Assembly: GCF_016107685.1 (NCBI RefSeq)
Contig: NZ_JABASY010000002.1
Coordinates: 1-64,000, forward strand
Reading direction: 5' to 3'
From: Brevibacterium yomogidense
GTDB taxonomy: Bacteria; Actinomycetota; Actinomycetes; Actinomycetales; Brevibacteriaceae
DNA: 64,000 nucleotides
Each line of letters opens with the position of its first letter. Position 1 is the first letter of the stretch. A program made the position numbers and the translations under genes. Shown here in pieces: positions 52,144 to 62,556 of this stretch. Below the pieces are notes generated by a model. The model did no database searches. It saw only the letters and a list, made by a program, of their open reading frames with translations, and was not told where the DNA came from.

Positions 52144-52896
52144 ATGTCCTCAAACACGACCGCATCACAGCACAACCGCAGTGAGGTCGACGAACTCGTC
52201 TCGCTGCTCAAACGACTCGCAGAAGACGGGGGAGTGCCGGCGGACACTCCTGGCGCCAACGGGCTGCCCGCGTGGCGTGAAGACTATCCCTACGACACGA
52301 AGCTGTCCCGCAAGGAGTACGAGAAGACGTAGCGCCTTCTCCAGATCGAGCTGCTCAAGTTCCAGCTGTGGGTGAAGGCCACCGGCCAGAAGATCGCCAT
52401 CACCTTCGAAGGTCGCGACGCCGCCGGCAAGGGCGGCTCCATCAAGCGCTTCAACGAACACCTCAACCCTCGTGGCGCCCGCACTGTCGCGTTGGCCGTG
52501 CCGAGCGAGCGCGAGCAGTCCCAGTGGTACTTCCAGCGCTAGTCGAGCACCTGCCCGCTGCCGGTGAGATCGTCTTCTTCGACCGCTCCTGGTACAACCG
52601 AGCAGGCGTCGAACGCGTCTGACATGGCCTCACGTGACAAGTGGGACGAGTACACGAAGGCCAAGGACGCCATGTTCTTCTACACGGACACGGCGCACGC
52701 ACCCTGGACCGTCGTGAAGTCGAACGACAAGAAGCGCGCCCGCCTGGAGGCGATGCGCTACATCCTGTCGCAGTTCGACTACCCGGACAAGGACGTCTCC
52801 GTCATCGGCCGGGTCGACGGCAAGATCGTGGGACGCGGCAAGGACATCTACGAGAAGGGCGAGAACACGGGCGCGGCAACCTTCCCCGTCCTGTGA
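52144..52896 (+). pseudogene. ppk2: Polyphosphate kinase 2 (ppk2), broken
   Basis: PPK2 phosphorylates nucleotides with polyphosphate. Three frames give parts of one enzyme. The first runs from ATG 52144 with a TAG at 52330-52332, where KEYEKT continues [13 protein letters not shown], and [14 protein letters not shown] (Walker A). The frame breaks at the TAG 52540-52542 in WYFQR. The next gives EHLPAAGEIVFFDRSWYNRAG (Walker B) then a TGA near 52620. The third starts MASRDKWDEYTKAKDAMFF and ends GRGKDIYEKGE. About 60-70 residues, including the lid region, are deleted between the last two. It cannot make active PPK2. Confidence 0.88.
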
Positions 52897-52912
52897 CCCA
52901 CGCCTGAGAGCT

Positions 52913-54283
52913 TCAGAGGCTGATCAAGAGCATCGTCGCCATCATGACGACGCCAGAGCCCACCAGGGTGAGCGACGTGTAGCCCAGGATGTCCCGCATC
53001 TTCAGACCCGCGATCGCGAGCACCGGCAGCGCCCAGAACGGCTGGATCATATTCGTCCACTGATCCCCGTACGCCACCGCCATGATCGCGATCGACGGGT
53101 CGACACCCATCTGCTGCGCGGCATCCAACATGATCGGCCCCTGCACGGCGAACTGCCCGCCGCCGGACGGGACGAAGAAGTTCACCAAGCCGGCTGAGAG
53201 GAACGCGAGCATGCCGAACGTCGTGGGGTTGGCGATCGACACGAATGCGTTCGAGAACACCTCGATGAGACCGGTCACGGTCATGATGCCGAGGATCCCC
53301 GCATACAGCGGGAACTGCAGCAGGATCTCACCGACATTGGAGGCAGCCTTCGCCGTGAGGTGAATGATCTCGAACGGGTTGCGCACCAGCAGGAAGATGA
53401 GCGTGAGGAACGACCAGTTCACGATGTCCAGTGTCAGCGTCCCACCGCTGGAGAAGTGGATGACCAGGTAAGCGGCCAGGGCCAACCCGACCAGCGTCGT
53501 GAGGACGCGGGAGGCGTCGATCCGGTCAGCGGGAGTCTCGACGTCCTCGGCGGCGGGGTCGTAGGTATCCGAGCCCACGTCCGCCGGCAGCTCGATGACC
53601 GGGGCGTCCTTCTTCGGGGCGATGAAGACGAACACGACGGCCATCACGATGATCACCGCAGCCGCGGCAGCCATGTTCCACGCAGTGAAGGTCGTCTCCG
53701 TCACCGGAATGATGCGGCCCGCAGCCTCGTGCATGAACGAGTCCTCCGTCGCCGCAGTCAGCGGGCCGGACCCCGAATAGCCCATGTGCCAGACGACGTA
53801 GCCCGAATAGCCGGCGGCGACGAGGAGGGGGAAGTGGACCTTCACACCTCGGGCTCGGGACTGCACGGCGACCTCCCGCGCCAGCAGCACCCCGACGACC
53901 AACCCCAGCCCCCACGTGATGAGACTGGCCAGCGCAGCGATGACGAAGACGAACGTGTAGGCGACCACAGGTGAGCTGGGGACCCTCGCCAGGCGCTCCA
54001 GCAGTCGCCGCACCGGGCTGGTGTTCGCGAGCATGTGGCCCAGCAGCAGGATGAGCGCCATCTGGGTCATGAAGGCGAGCAGACCTGAGAGGCCGTCGCC
54101 CCAGCCCTGGATGATGTCGACAGGGCCGGAATCGGTGAGGACCAGCGCCAGAACGGCGACGATGATCGTGAGGACGATCGCGAACACCAGAGCGGAGGGG
54201 ATCCACCGCTCCAGGAAGCTGTTGATCGGGCGCATGAAACCGCGTGAGGCCTGCGCATTAGTAGTGGGCGTGTGCTGAGACAT
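52913..54283 (-). CDS. Short-chain fatty acid transporter (AtoE family)
   Basis: This 456-residue protein is polytopic. The AtoE/TIGR00366 family signs are PINSFLERWIPSALVFAIVL at the N-terminus, GYSGYVVWHMGYSGSGPL, NWSFLTLIFLLV, and FFVPSGGGQFAVQGPIMLDAA followed by YGDQWTNMIQPFWALP. It probably imports acetoacetate, butyrate or similar acids by proton symport. It is convergent with the ppk2 remnant and divergent from the membrane protein pair. No catabolic genes are adjacent. Confidence 0.88.
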   Translation of the reverse strand: MSQHTPTTNAQASRGFMRPINSFLERWIPSALVFAIVLTIIVAVLALVLTDSGPVDIIQGWGDGLSGLLAFMTQMALILLLGHMLANTSPVRRLLERLARVPSSPVVAYTFVFVIAALASLITWGLGLVVGVLLAREVAVQSRARGVKVHFPLLVAAGYSGYVVWHMGYSGSGPLTAATEDSFMHEAAGRIIPVTETTFTAWNMAAAAAVIIVMAVVFVFIAPKKDAPVIELPADVGSDTYDPAAEDVETPADRIDASRVLTTLVGLALAAYLVIHFSSGGTLTLDIVNWSFLTLIFLLVRNPFEIIHLTAKAASNVGEILLQFPLYAGILGIMTVTGLIEVFSNAFVSIANPTTFGMLAFLSAGLVNFFVPSGGGQFAVQGPIMLDAAQQMGVDPSIAIMAVAYGDQWTNMIQPFWALPVLAIAGLKMRDILGYTSLTLVGSGVVMMATMLLISL

Positions 54284-54398
54284 CGTGACTCCTTCGATTC
54301 GGCGACAGTGCCGACGCAGGTGACAGACCAGCGGAAGCGGCGGGCCGCCTCACCTGTGAAGTCTATGTGAGAGTGCTTCGCGGCGTACTGTGATCGTC

Positions 54399-55097
54399 AT
54401 GCCGTGGACAGAAGCGCACGCGAAGGCGATGGACGACGAACTGCGCAAGGCGGACCACCGGAAAGTGGACCAGTGGCTGCGCGAGCTCGATTCCCGCGGA
54501 CAGGTGGTGTTCCGGACGAGCATCGTGAAGGTGCTCCTCTTCGCGATCGGGAGCTGGGCGTTCGTCGTCCCCCTCGTGGCGGCATTCCTCGCGATCGACC
54601 GCTCGGACTGGCTGCTCTTCGGTGACCCTTCGGGGACAGCCGGAGAAACTGCGCAGTCCATGTTCGTTGTTCTCATCCTCGTGGTGGCACTGCTCCTGTT
54701 CGGGGCGGCGGCGATCCTGTCGACCGTCGTCGTACCGCTCGCACGGCCGCGCACGATAGTCACTCCACGCGACGTGCGCTACGTGTGGAGCCTGCCGTGG
54801 CGCGACGGCACCGTCTTCCACTGCCTCTGGCAGGACGTGGTGGCGGTACGCGTCCGTCACACACACCTGAGGTGGCCGCTGCCGGAAACGCTTCACCTGA
54901 CCATCGAGGCTCGTGCTGCTGTAGCGAGTCGACAGCGGGGGAGCAGGCGGGCGGAGGGTTCGTCGGGTGCGGATGCCGCGAACGGTGGGGCGACGGTCAC
55001 GGGTCCCGTGACATGGATGCCACGGCACCACAAGCGGGACATCCTCGCCTTCCTCGTCGCCCTGCACGTGAGGACGATGAGGTCGCGGCAGGGGTAG
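54399..55097 (+). CDS. Membrane protein of a tandem paralogous pair (first)
   Basis: These 232 residues from ATG 54399 (GTG 54390 upstream is open) have a charged N-terminus (KVDQWLRELDSRGQVVFRTS) and two membrane segments (about 50-70 and 88-115). The C-terminal domain is beta-like and cytosolic or extracytosolic. The WLRELDSRGQVVFRTSIVKVLLFAIGSWA pattern recurs in the next gene as WFDEMQRSGHVVLRTSVLKTVLFALIAWA, cut here at their matching parts. Function unknown. Confidence 0.68.
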   Translation: MPWTEAHAKAMDDELRKADHRKVDQWLRELDSRGQVVFRTSIVKVLLFAIGSWAFVVPLVAAFLAIDRSDWLLFGDPSGTAGETAQSMFVVLILVVALLLFGAAAILSTVVVPLARPRTIVTPRDVRYVWSLPWRDGTVFHCLWQDVVAVRVRHTHLRWPLPETLHLTIEARAAVASRQRGSRRAEGSSGADAANGGATVTGPVTWMPRHHKRDILAFLVALHVRTMRSRQG

Positions 55098-55119
55098 GAG
55101 TCTGGTCTACTCTCGAAAC

Positions 55120-55797
55120 GTGAACCAGAATCCGGACCGCCCCGCAGCGCCTTCGCCGGAGATGCAGAAGGAATTCGAGAAGGTCCGTCCCCAGGTCGTC
55201 GCCAAGTGGTTCGACGAGATGCAGCGCTCCGGTCACGTCGTCCTGCGCACCAGCGTTCTCAAGACTGTGCTGTTCGCACTGATCGCGTGGGCCATCGTCG
55301 CGTTCATCGTGGTGACGTTCTCTGCAGTGCCGATCTCCACGTGGATCCCGTTCAGTGGATCGGGCGGTGGGGGAGTGCTCCAGTTCCTCTTGGGACTTGT
55401 CTTCGTCGTCGGACTCCTGCTGTTCGGCTTCGGGGCACTGCTATGGACCTTCGTCTTCCCCGTCGTGCGACCACGGATGATCGTCTCCTGGTGGGGCGTC
55501 CAGTCGATCGGCTGGACGCCGGGCGGCGCATTCACACTGTTCTCCGCACCATGGGCATCCATCGTGCGGGTGGACGGAATGATCGTCCCCACCAGGCGGC
55601 CCTTCCCTCCGACCCTGCACGTCGTCCTCACCGCTCACGCCAGTGGCGTGCAGCGCGCACCGTGGATACGGGTGCGCAGCAAGGGCCCGACCGTGGTCTA
55701 CGGCGTGAACACCATGCTGCGCGGACGGCGCCGGGAGATCATGGCGTTCCTGATGAACGTGCACGAAACGGTTCGATCGCAGAGGGATGATGCGTAG
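55120..55797 (+). CDS. Membrane protein of a tandem paralogous pair (second)
   Basis: These 225 residues start at GTG 55120. The N-terminus ends in the HVVLRTSVLKTVLF motif, followed by two membrane segments (about 55-75 and 87-110) and a PH-like soluble domain (MIVSWWGVQSIGWTP). It is a paralogue of the previous gene, lying 22 bases downstream, with the same layout. The domain may be a bacterial PH-like module, but I cannot show it. Function unknown. Confidence 0.7.
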   Translation: MNQNPDRPAAPSPEMQKEFEKVRPQVVAKWFDEMQRSGHVVLRTSVLKTVLFALIAWAIVAFIVVTFSAVPISTWIPFSGSGGGGVLQFLLGLVFVVGLLLFGFGALLWTFVFPVVRPRMIVSWWGVQSIGWTPGGAFTLFSAPWASIVRVDGMIVPTRRPFPPTLHVVLTAHASGVQRAPWIRVRSKGPTVVYGVNTMLRGRRREIMAFLMNVHETVRSQRDDA

Positions 55798-55807
55798 GCT
55801 GGGTCAC

Positions 55808-56212
55808 GTGACCGACACTCCTGCACCCTGCCCCTGCGGCGGCTACCCGACCGGCGCCGCTTTCGCCGACTGCTGCGAACCCGCACTCACGATGCAGACC
55901 TGGCCGCCCACCGCCCAGCAGCTCATGCGCTCCCGCTACACCGCGCACGTGCGCGGCGACGGCGACCACCTGTTCCGCACCTGGCACCCCGCGACCCGAC
56001 CGGCGGAGACCGCACCCGAACCGGGCAACACGTGGACAGGGCTCACCGTGGAGGCGGTGACGGACGGGGGCGTGCAGGACGACAACGGGGTCGTCGAATA
56101 CACCGCACATTTCGTGGGCGCGGACGGTGAACCGGACGAGCTGCACGAAGTCGCCCGCTTCACCCGCCGCGCCCGCCGCTGGATGTACGTAGGCCCGGCC
56201 GACATCGTGTGA
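55808..56212 (+). CDS. YchJ family protein
   Basis: These 134 residues from GTG 55808 (ATG 55787 is an in-frame option) have the Cys motif APCPCGGYPTGAAFADCC at the N-terminus, which resembles the SEC-C/YchJ zinc-binding motif. The rest is an NTF2-like fold with MRSRYTAHVRGDGDHLF, WTGLTVEAVTDG and FTRRARRWMYV. YchJ function is unknown; a zinc-dependent binding role is inferred. The start overlaps the end of the membrane protein gene if 55787 is used. Confidence 0.82.
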   Translation: MTDTPAPCPCGGYPTGAAFADCCEPALTMQTWPPTAQQLMRSRYTAHVRGDGDHLFRTWHPATRPAETAPEPGNTWTGLTVEAVTDGGVQDDNGVVEYTAHFVGADGEPDELHEVARFTRRARRWMYVGPADIV

Positions 56213-56243
56213 GTGACATGCGGGTGCGAGTGAGGAGAGCGCA

Positions 56244-57626
56244 GTGAAGAATGGCAACGCATCGTTCTGGCTGGACACGACACGGGACCTGACCCGGCAG
56301 CGCCCCCGCATCGACGGGGATCTCCACGCGGACGTCGTCATCGTCGGCGGTGGATTCACCGGACTCTGGACCGCGTACTGGACGAAGAAGGCCGACCCGT
56401 CGAAGCACGTGGTCATCTTCGAACGCGAGCACATCGGCTTCGGCGCATCAGGTCGCAACGGCGGCTGGATCACCGGCAAGACCGTCGGGCTGCGCAACAA
56501 GCTCGCCGATAACGGCTTCACTCGTGCCGACGTCCTCGAGATGGAGCGGACCTGTCAGCGCGCAGTCTTCGAGATCGACGACCTCATGCGGGCCGAAGGC
56601 AAGGACATCGACGCGGCACGCGGCGGCTGGATGCAGATCGCCCGGTCGGACAGTGAGCGTGAGCGGCTGAAAGACCACCTGGCCACGGACCGCGAATGGG
56701 GCCTGACCGAAGACGAAGTCCGCTTCCTCGACGCTGCGCAGACACGGGAGCGGGTCAACGTGCCCGGCGTCCGCGGGGCGATCTACAGCCCCTACTCCGT
56801 CCGCTGCCACCCCGCGAAGCTCGTCTACGCCATCGCAGAACTCTGCGAGGACCTGGGCGTGACGATCTACGAGAACACCGCGGTGGTCGACATCGACGAC
56901 GGAGTCTGCGCCACCACGCGAGGCTCCGTGAGCGGTGACGTCGTCGTCCTCGCCACCGAGGCGTACACGGCGGATCTTCCAGGACGCAAGCGCAACCTCC
57001 TACCCATGATCTCCTCCATGGTCATCACCGACCCGCTGCCCGACGAGGCGTGGGAGACGATCGGGTGGGACGGCAGCGAATGCATGAGCGGCGCACAGCA
57101 CATGTACTTCTACTCGCAGCGCACCGCCGACGGGCGCATCGCGCTGGGAGGACGAGGCGTCCCGTACCTGTTCAATTCGGGCTTCGACCACAACGGTGAA
57201 CTCGACACTGCGACGATCACGCAGCTCACCGATACGGTCCAGGGCCTGTTCCCCCGTGTGCCGATGACGTTCGCCCACGCATGGAGGGGCGTGCTGGGGG
57301 TGCCGCGGGACTGGTCCCCGTTCATCGACTATGCGAAGCACCGGCGGCTCGTCCAGGTGGGTGGATACGCGGGCCAGGGCGTGACCGCGTCCTATGTCGC
57401 GGGGCGGATCGTCGCGGACCTCGTCCATGAGCGGGAGACCGAGCACACCGCTGTGCCCTGGGTCCGTTCGATCCCGCGCAACTGGGAAGTCGAACCGCTC
57501 CGCTGGATCGGGTCCCACGCGGTCCGCATCATGTACGGGATCGCGGACGGCATCGAGCACCGTCGCGGCGGGACGAGGACCTCCCGGATCGGCTCACTGG
57601 CGACGAAGATCTCCGGCCGGTCCTGA
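56244..57626 (+). CDS. FAD-dependent amine/amino-acid oxidoreductase (PuuB/DAO-like)
   Basis: This 460-residue protein has the FAD-binding Rossmann start VVIVGGGFTGLWTAYW and the GASGRNGGWITGK motif of the DAO family. VVLATEAYTADLPGRK lies later, and GGYAGQGVTASYVAGRIVAD at the C-terminus gives the second flavin contact. It resembles PuuB, which oxidises gamma-glutamylputrescine, and related amine oxidases. Its partner enzymes are absent. The start has GAGGAGAG upstream. Substrate uncertain. Confidence 0.85.
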   Translation: MKNGNASFWLDTTRDLTRQRPRIDGDLHADVVIVGGGFTGLWTAYWTKKADPSKHVVIFEREHIGFGASGRNGGWITGKTVGLRNKLADNGFTRADVLEMERTCQRAVFEIDDLMRAEGKDIDAARGGWMQIARSDSERERLKDHLATDREWGLTEDEVRFLDAAQTRERVNVPGVRGAIYSPYSVRCHPAKLVYAIAELCEDLGVTIYENTAVVDIDDGVCATTRGSVSGDVVVLATEAYTADLPGRKRNLLPMISSMVITDPLPDEAWETIGWDGSECMSGAQHMYFYSQRTADGRIALGGRGVPYLFNSGFDHNGELDTATITQLTDTVQGLFPRVPMTFAHAWRGVLGVPRDWSPFIDYAKHRRLVQVGGYAGQGVTASYVAGRIVADLVHERETEHTAVPWVRSIPRNWEVEPLRWIGSHAVRIMYGIADGIEHRRGGTRTSRIGSLATKISGRS

Positions 57627-57654
57627 CCGACCGGGGCGACCCCGACTGCGGGTG

Positions 57655-57843
57655 TCAGACCTCCGGTGGGACGCGCCGGCGGCGGGTCGCCAGCGTGACG
57701 AAGGCGAGGATGAGCGCCAGCACACCCACGCCCATGCAGATGTAGCCGACCATCGTCAGATCCATGACGTCCCAGCTGTCGCGCACCGCGAAGCTGAGGA
57801 TGGCGCCTACGAGGATGAGAAACACACCGACTCCGAAGCCCAT
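57655..57843 (-). CDS. DUF6458 small membrane protein
   Basis: These 62 residues have two hydrophobic segments (FGVGVFLILVGAILSF and MVGYICMGVGVLALIL) and a basic tail RRRRVPPEV. The sequence VMDLTMVGYICMGVG matches DUF6458, common in actinobacteria and without known function. GGAAGGAG precedes the ATG by about five bases, which supports a real gene. Convergent with the oxidoreductase. Confidence 0.82.
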   Translation of the reverse strand: MGFGVGVFLILVGAILSFAVRDSWDVMDLTMVGYICMGVGVLALILAFVTLATRRRRVPPEV

Positions 57844-58048
57844 GGTCCGCTCCTTCCGTTGATCGCGGATACTCGTCCTTCATCCTTGCATGCAAAAGCC
57901 CCTGCGACTACAAGTTCACTTGCTCTGGTTCCGCAAGCGGACATGCCAGGCGCGGGTGGCTTGAAGTGGCCGTGGGTCGCGCGTAGGCTCCCCGAGGTCC
58001 GCCCCTTGGCGGGCCATTCCACAGCGAGCGAGAAATGAGTGTGCTGAG

Positions 58049-58576
58049 ATGCGTGCTCTTCAGTTGGTTGTCTTCGGCGATGGTCAGAAGAAGGCGGACA
58101 CGCTTCCGCCCACTGGCTGCCGGGAAAGTTCGTCCCACGGCACGATCGCACTGGGAAAGTTCTGCTTCCCAGAGCTCGAGAAGCCTGCCGGAATCCGATC
58201 GCGATTCCGCAATCACCGGTCCCAAGTCAGCTTCGAGACCGCGGCGGTCGAACGCTGCGCGCGTGAGATGGCGGACATCAGCCCGCGCGTGCTGCTCGTC
58301 GTCATCGACGCGCGGACACCGCGGTACACGAAGTCTGCGTTCGCCAGCGCCCATGCGATCGCATCGGACTGCCTGTCCCTCGCCGCACTGCAGACCGGCA
58401 GGGACGTCACCGTCATGTCCGTCGTCGTGCAGAAGGAAGACGATCTCTCCGTGCTGGCGCGCCACCTGGACCGCGGACATTTCGATCCGCTGCAGACAGG
58501 CGGGCTGACGGTCGTGGAGGCAGATCGCCTCCGCACCGCGCTCCCGTCGGAGATCCAGGCCGAATCCATGGCGTAA
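58049..58576 (+). CDS. Hypothetical protein
   Basis: 175 residues without a recognised family. The sequence VVFGDGQKKADTLPP, a CFPELEKPAG stretch and later VLLVVIDARTPRY and VMSVVVQKEDDLSVLAR suggest an alpha/beta fold. There is no signal peptide or membrane segment. ATG 58049 has no strong RBS, so the start is uncertain. It is convergent with the dpp operon, 12 bases from its end. The 205 bases upstream hold no gene. Confidence 0.55.
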   Translation: MRALQLVVFGDGQKKADTLPPTGCRESSSHGTIALGKFCFPELEKPAGIRSRFRNHRSQVSFETAAVERCAREMADISPRVLLVVIDARTPRYTKSAFASAHAIASDCLSLAALQTGRDVTVMSVVVQKEDDLSVLARHLDRGHFDPLQTGGLTVVEADRLRTALPSEIQAESMA

Positions 58577-58588
58577 GCCGGCTCCCCG

Positions 58589-59641
58589 TCACTGCTCCGG
58601 TTCTTCCGCAGTGATCTCACCGGAGGCGATCTCCCGCGCCCAATGGCAGGCGACCCGCTGACCGGGCTCGTACTCGATGAGCTCCGGCCGCTCATCAGCG
58701 CACCGCGTGGGCTGCCGGAACGGACACCGGGGATGGAAGCGGCAGCCGTCCGGCGGGTTCGCCGGTGAGGGCAGCTCACCGGACAGGAGCACCGGAGTCC
58801 GTGCGTCCTCGGCGACGGGGTCCGGCAGCGGCACCGCAGACATGAGCGCCTTCGTGTACGGGTGCATCGGATTGTCGTAGAGCTGCTCGGACGTCGTCTC
58901 CTCGACGATCACACCCAGGTACATGACGGCGATGTCGTCGGACACGTGCCGCACCACGGCGAGGTCGTGGGCGATCACCACGTACGTGAGCCCCAGGTCC
59001 TTCTGCAGCTCCCGCAGCAGACTGAGCACCTGCGCCTGGATCGACACGTCCAGAGCGGACACCGGTTCATCCGCGATGACCAGATCCGGTTCGAGCGCGA
59101 CCGCCCGTGCGATACCGATCCGCTGGCGCTGCCCGCCGGAGAACTCGTGGGGGTAGCGGCTCGCGGCACTGGAGGGCAGGCCCACCTGCGCCAGCAGCTC
59201 CGCCACCTTCGTCTTCGGGTCGAACCGGATCCCGTGCGCTCTGAGCGGTTCGGTCAGCAGCGTCTCCACGCTCTGCCGCGGATTCAGCGAGGACAGCGGG
59301 TCCTGGAACACCATCTGCATGCGACTGCGCAGCCGCCGCAGCTCCTCACCCCGCGTGTGTGAGATGTCCTCCCCGTCGAAGACGATGGTGCCCTCCGTCG
59401 GCTCCACCAGCTTCAGCAGCGCCTTGCTCAGGGTGCTCTTCCCGCACCCGGACTCGCCCACCAGCCCCAGCGTCCGGCCACGCGTGACGGTGAGGTCGAC
59501 ACCGTCCACCGCCTTCACCGCACCCACCTGCCGGCGGATGAGCGCACCCGCCCTGATCGGGAAGTGCACCTTCAGCCCGGACACCTCGAGCACGATGTCC
59601 CGGTCGTGGTCCTGGTGGTGGTCCTCAGCCTCATCGGTCAC
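58589..59641 (-). CDS. dppF: Dipeptide/oligopeptide ABC transporter ATPase, DppF-like
   Basis: 350 residues from GTG 59641, with AAGGAGG six bases upstream and an 11-base overlap with the DppD gene. It has the Walker A GESGCGKST, an FSGGQRQRIGIARAVALEPD signature cut at its core, the Walker B LVIADEPVSALD and a C-terminal peptide-ATPase extension with Cys residues (RFHPRCPFRQPTRC). It works with DppD as a heterodimer. It is the last gene of the operon. Confidence 0.9.
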   Translation of the reverse strand: MTDEAEDHHQDHDRDIVLEVSGLKVHFPIRAGALIRRQVGAVKAVDGVDLTVTRGRTLGLVGESGCGKSTLSKALLKLVEPTEGTIVFDGEDISHTRGEELRRLRSRMQMVFQDPLSSLNPRQSVETLLTEPLRAHGIRFDPKTKVAELLAQVGLPSSAASRYPHEFSGGQRQRIGIARAVALEPDLVIADEPVSALDVSIQAQVLSLLRELQKDLGLTYVVIAHDLAVVRHVSDDIAVMYLGVIVEETTSEQLYDNPMHPYTKALMSAVPLPDPVAEDARTPVLLSGELPSPANPPDGCRFHPRCPFRQPTRCADERPELIEYEPGQRVACHWAREIASGEITAEEPEQ

Positions 59642-60629
59642 GGCCGCCTCCTTCCAAAGGGTTGAAGCAGCGCAGCAGCCGTCCGTCGTCGGGCTCCAGG
59701 CGCGGGGTCTGCTGCAGGCACTGGTCGACGGCGTTGGAGCAGCGCGGCTGGAACGCGCAGCCCTCACTCCACGGCAGCGTGTCCGTGGGCGAGCCCGGGA
59801 TCGGCTCCAGGGGTTCGTCCCGGGGTGAGTCCAGGCGGGGGACCGACTGCAGCAGCCCGCCCGTGTAGGGATGGCGCGGCTGCGCGAACAGCGGCCGCCG
59901 GTCCGCCGATTCGACGATCCGCCCCGCATACATGACGTGGACCTCGTCGCACAGGCCGGCGACCACCCCCAGGTCGTGGGTGATCATGATGAGCGACGTG
60001 CCGAAATCAGCGACCAGCTCCCGCAGCTGCGTGAGGATCTGCGCCTGGATCGTCACGTCCAGTGCCGTGGTCGGTTCGTCCGCGATGAGCAGCTTCGGTT
60101 CGCACGCCAGCGCGATGGCGATGAGCACACGCTGACGGATCCCGCCGGACAGCTGGTGCGGGTACTCCGACAGCCGCCGCCGCGGATCGGGGATCCCCAC
60201 CCGGTCCAGCAGCTCCGCAGAGCGGTCCGCCGCCTGCTTCGACGTGACCCGGTTGTGGCGCTTGATCACCTCGCTGATCTGCGTGCCGATGGTGACCACC
60301 GGGTTGAGGGAGCTCATGGGGTCCTGGAAGACCATGGCGATCTCGGTGCCCCTGATCCGGTTGAGCTCGCGCCTGCTCATGCGCAGCAGGTCCTTGCCCT
60401 GATATCGGGCGCTGCCGCCCACCGTCACCCCGCGTTCGGGCAGGAGCCCCATGAGCGCCATCGACGTGACGCTCTTCCCGCTGCCGGACTCGCCGACGAT
60501 GCCCACGTTCTCACCCTCACCGATCGTGAAGGACACCTCGCTGACCGCTTCCACCGGGTCACGGCCGCGCTGGGAGAACGTCACGGACAGGTCGTCGACC
60601 TCTAGCAGCGGCGGCTTCTTCTCACTCAT
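59631..60629 (-). CDS. dppD: Dipeptide/oligopeptide ABC transporter ATPase, DppD-like
   Basis: 332 residues from ATG 60629, with GGAG about 8 bases upstream; GTG 60638 is an in-frame option. The Walker [22 protein letters not shown] signature, [12 protein letters not shown]alker B, and a C-terminal Cys-containing extension ([15 protein letters not shown]) are those of the peptide-import ATPase pair. It overlaps DppF by 11 bases. Confidence 0.9.
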   Translation of the reverse strand: MSEKKPPLLEVDDLSVTFSQRGRDPVEAVSEVSFTIGEGENVGIVGESGSGKSVTSMALMGLLPERGVTVGGSARYQGKDLLRMSRRELNRIRGTEIAMVFQDPMSSLNPVVTIGTQISEVIKRHNRVTSKQAADRSAELLDRVGIPDPRRRLSEYPHQLSGGIRQRVLIAIALACEPKLLIADEPTTALDVTIQAQILTQLRELVADFGTSLIMITHDLGVVAGLCDEVHVMYAGRIVESADRRPLFAQPRHPYTGGLLQSVPRLDSPRDEPLEPIPGSPTDTLPWSEGCAFQPRCSNAVDQCLQQTPRLEPDDGRLLRCFNPLEGGGRDR

Positions 60630-60634
60630 CTGCG

Positions 60635-61548
60635 TCACCTCCGCTGCTTCGGATCCAGGGCCTCACGCAGCGACTCACCCAGCAGGGTGAAGCCCAGCGC
60701 GGTGACCGCGATGCAGATGCCGGGATAGAACGCCAGCCACGGGGCGATCTCGAATCGGTCCTGCGCGCTCACGATCATGCGGCCCCATTCGGCCACGGCG
60801 GGGTCCCCTTCGCCCAGCCCCAGGTAGGACAGCGCCGCCACCTCGATGATCGCGGTCGCGAGGTTGAGGGTGGCCTGCACGATCGTGGGCCCCAGGGAGT
60901 TGGGCAGGACGTGGCCCATGACGATCGTGCGCTTGCGCAGACCCAGTGCGTTCGCCGCCAGCACGTAGTCCGCCTCGTTCTGGCCCAGCATGGAACCGCG
61001 CAGCAGGCGGGCGAAGATCGGCACCTGCCCCACACCGATCGCGATCATGAGCGCCATCGAGCTCTTGCCCATGATCGCGGCGATGCTGATCGCCAGCAGC
61101 AGGCTGGGCACGGACAGCATGATGTCGACGAAGCGCATGACGATCATGTCGACCCAGCCGCCGAAAGCGCCGGCCAGCGCACCCAGCGCGGCACCGGCCA
61201 CCAGGCCGATCGCGGTGGCGACGACACCGATGATCAACGACTGCCGGGCACCGTAGATCAGCTGGGTGAGCATGTCCGACCCCCAGCGGTCGATGCCCAG
61301 AGGATGGTCGGGACTGTGGCCCTGCACCCAGTAGGGGGTGGACAGCTCCGTCCACTCCGTGCTGGCCGGTTCGTACGGGGCCAGCAGCGGGGCGAGCAGT
61401 GCGACCAGCAGGAACAGGAAGACGATCACGGCACCGGCGATGGCGACAGGACGACGGGACAGCCGGCGGAACGCGCCGCGCCACAGGCTCTCGCCGCGTT
61501 CCGGCTCACGCCTCTTCGCAGTGCTGGCGGTCGTGACGGGTTCGGCGG

Positions 61549-61552
<4 letters not shown>
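60635..61552 (-). CDS. dppC: Dipeptide/oligopeptide ABC transporter permease, DppC-like
   Basis: 305 residues. The OppC_N-type N-terminus has a membrane segment (AIAGAVIVFLFLLVALL), followed by the permease core with GIDRWGSDMLTQLIYGARQSL and the EAA loop region EADYVLAANALGLRK. The C-terminal LALTALGFTLLGE-like segment and EALDPKQR tail are typical. It overlaps dppB by 4 bases. Confidence 0.9.
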
Positions 61553-62553
<1,001 letters not shown>

Positions 62554-62556
62554 GGC

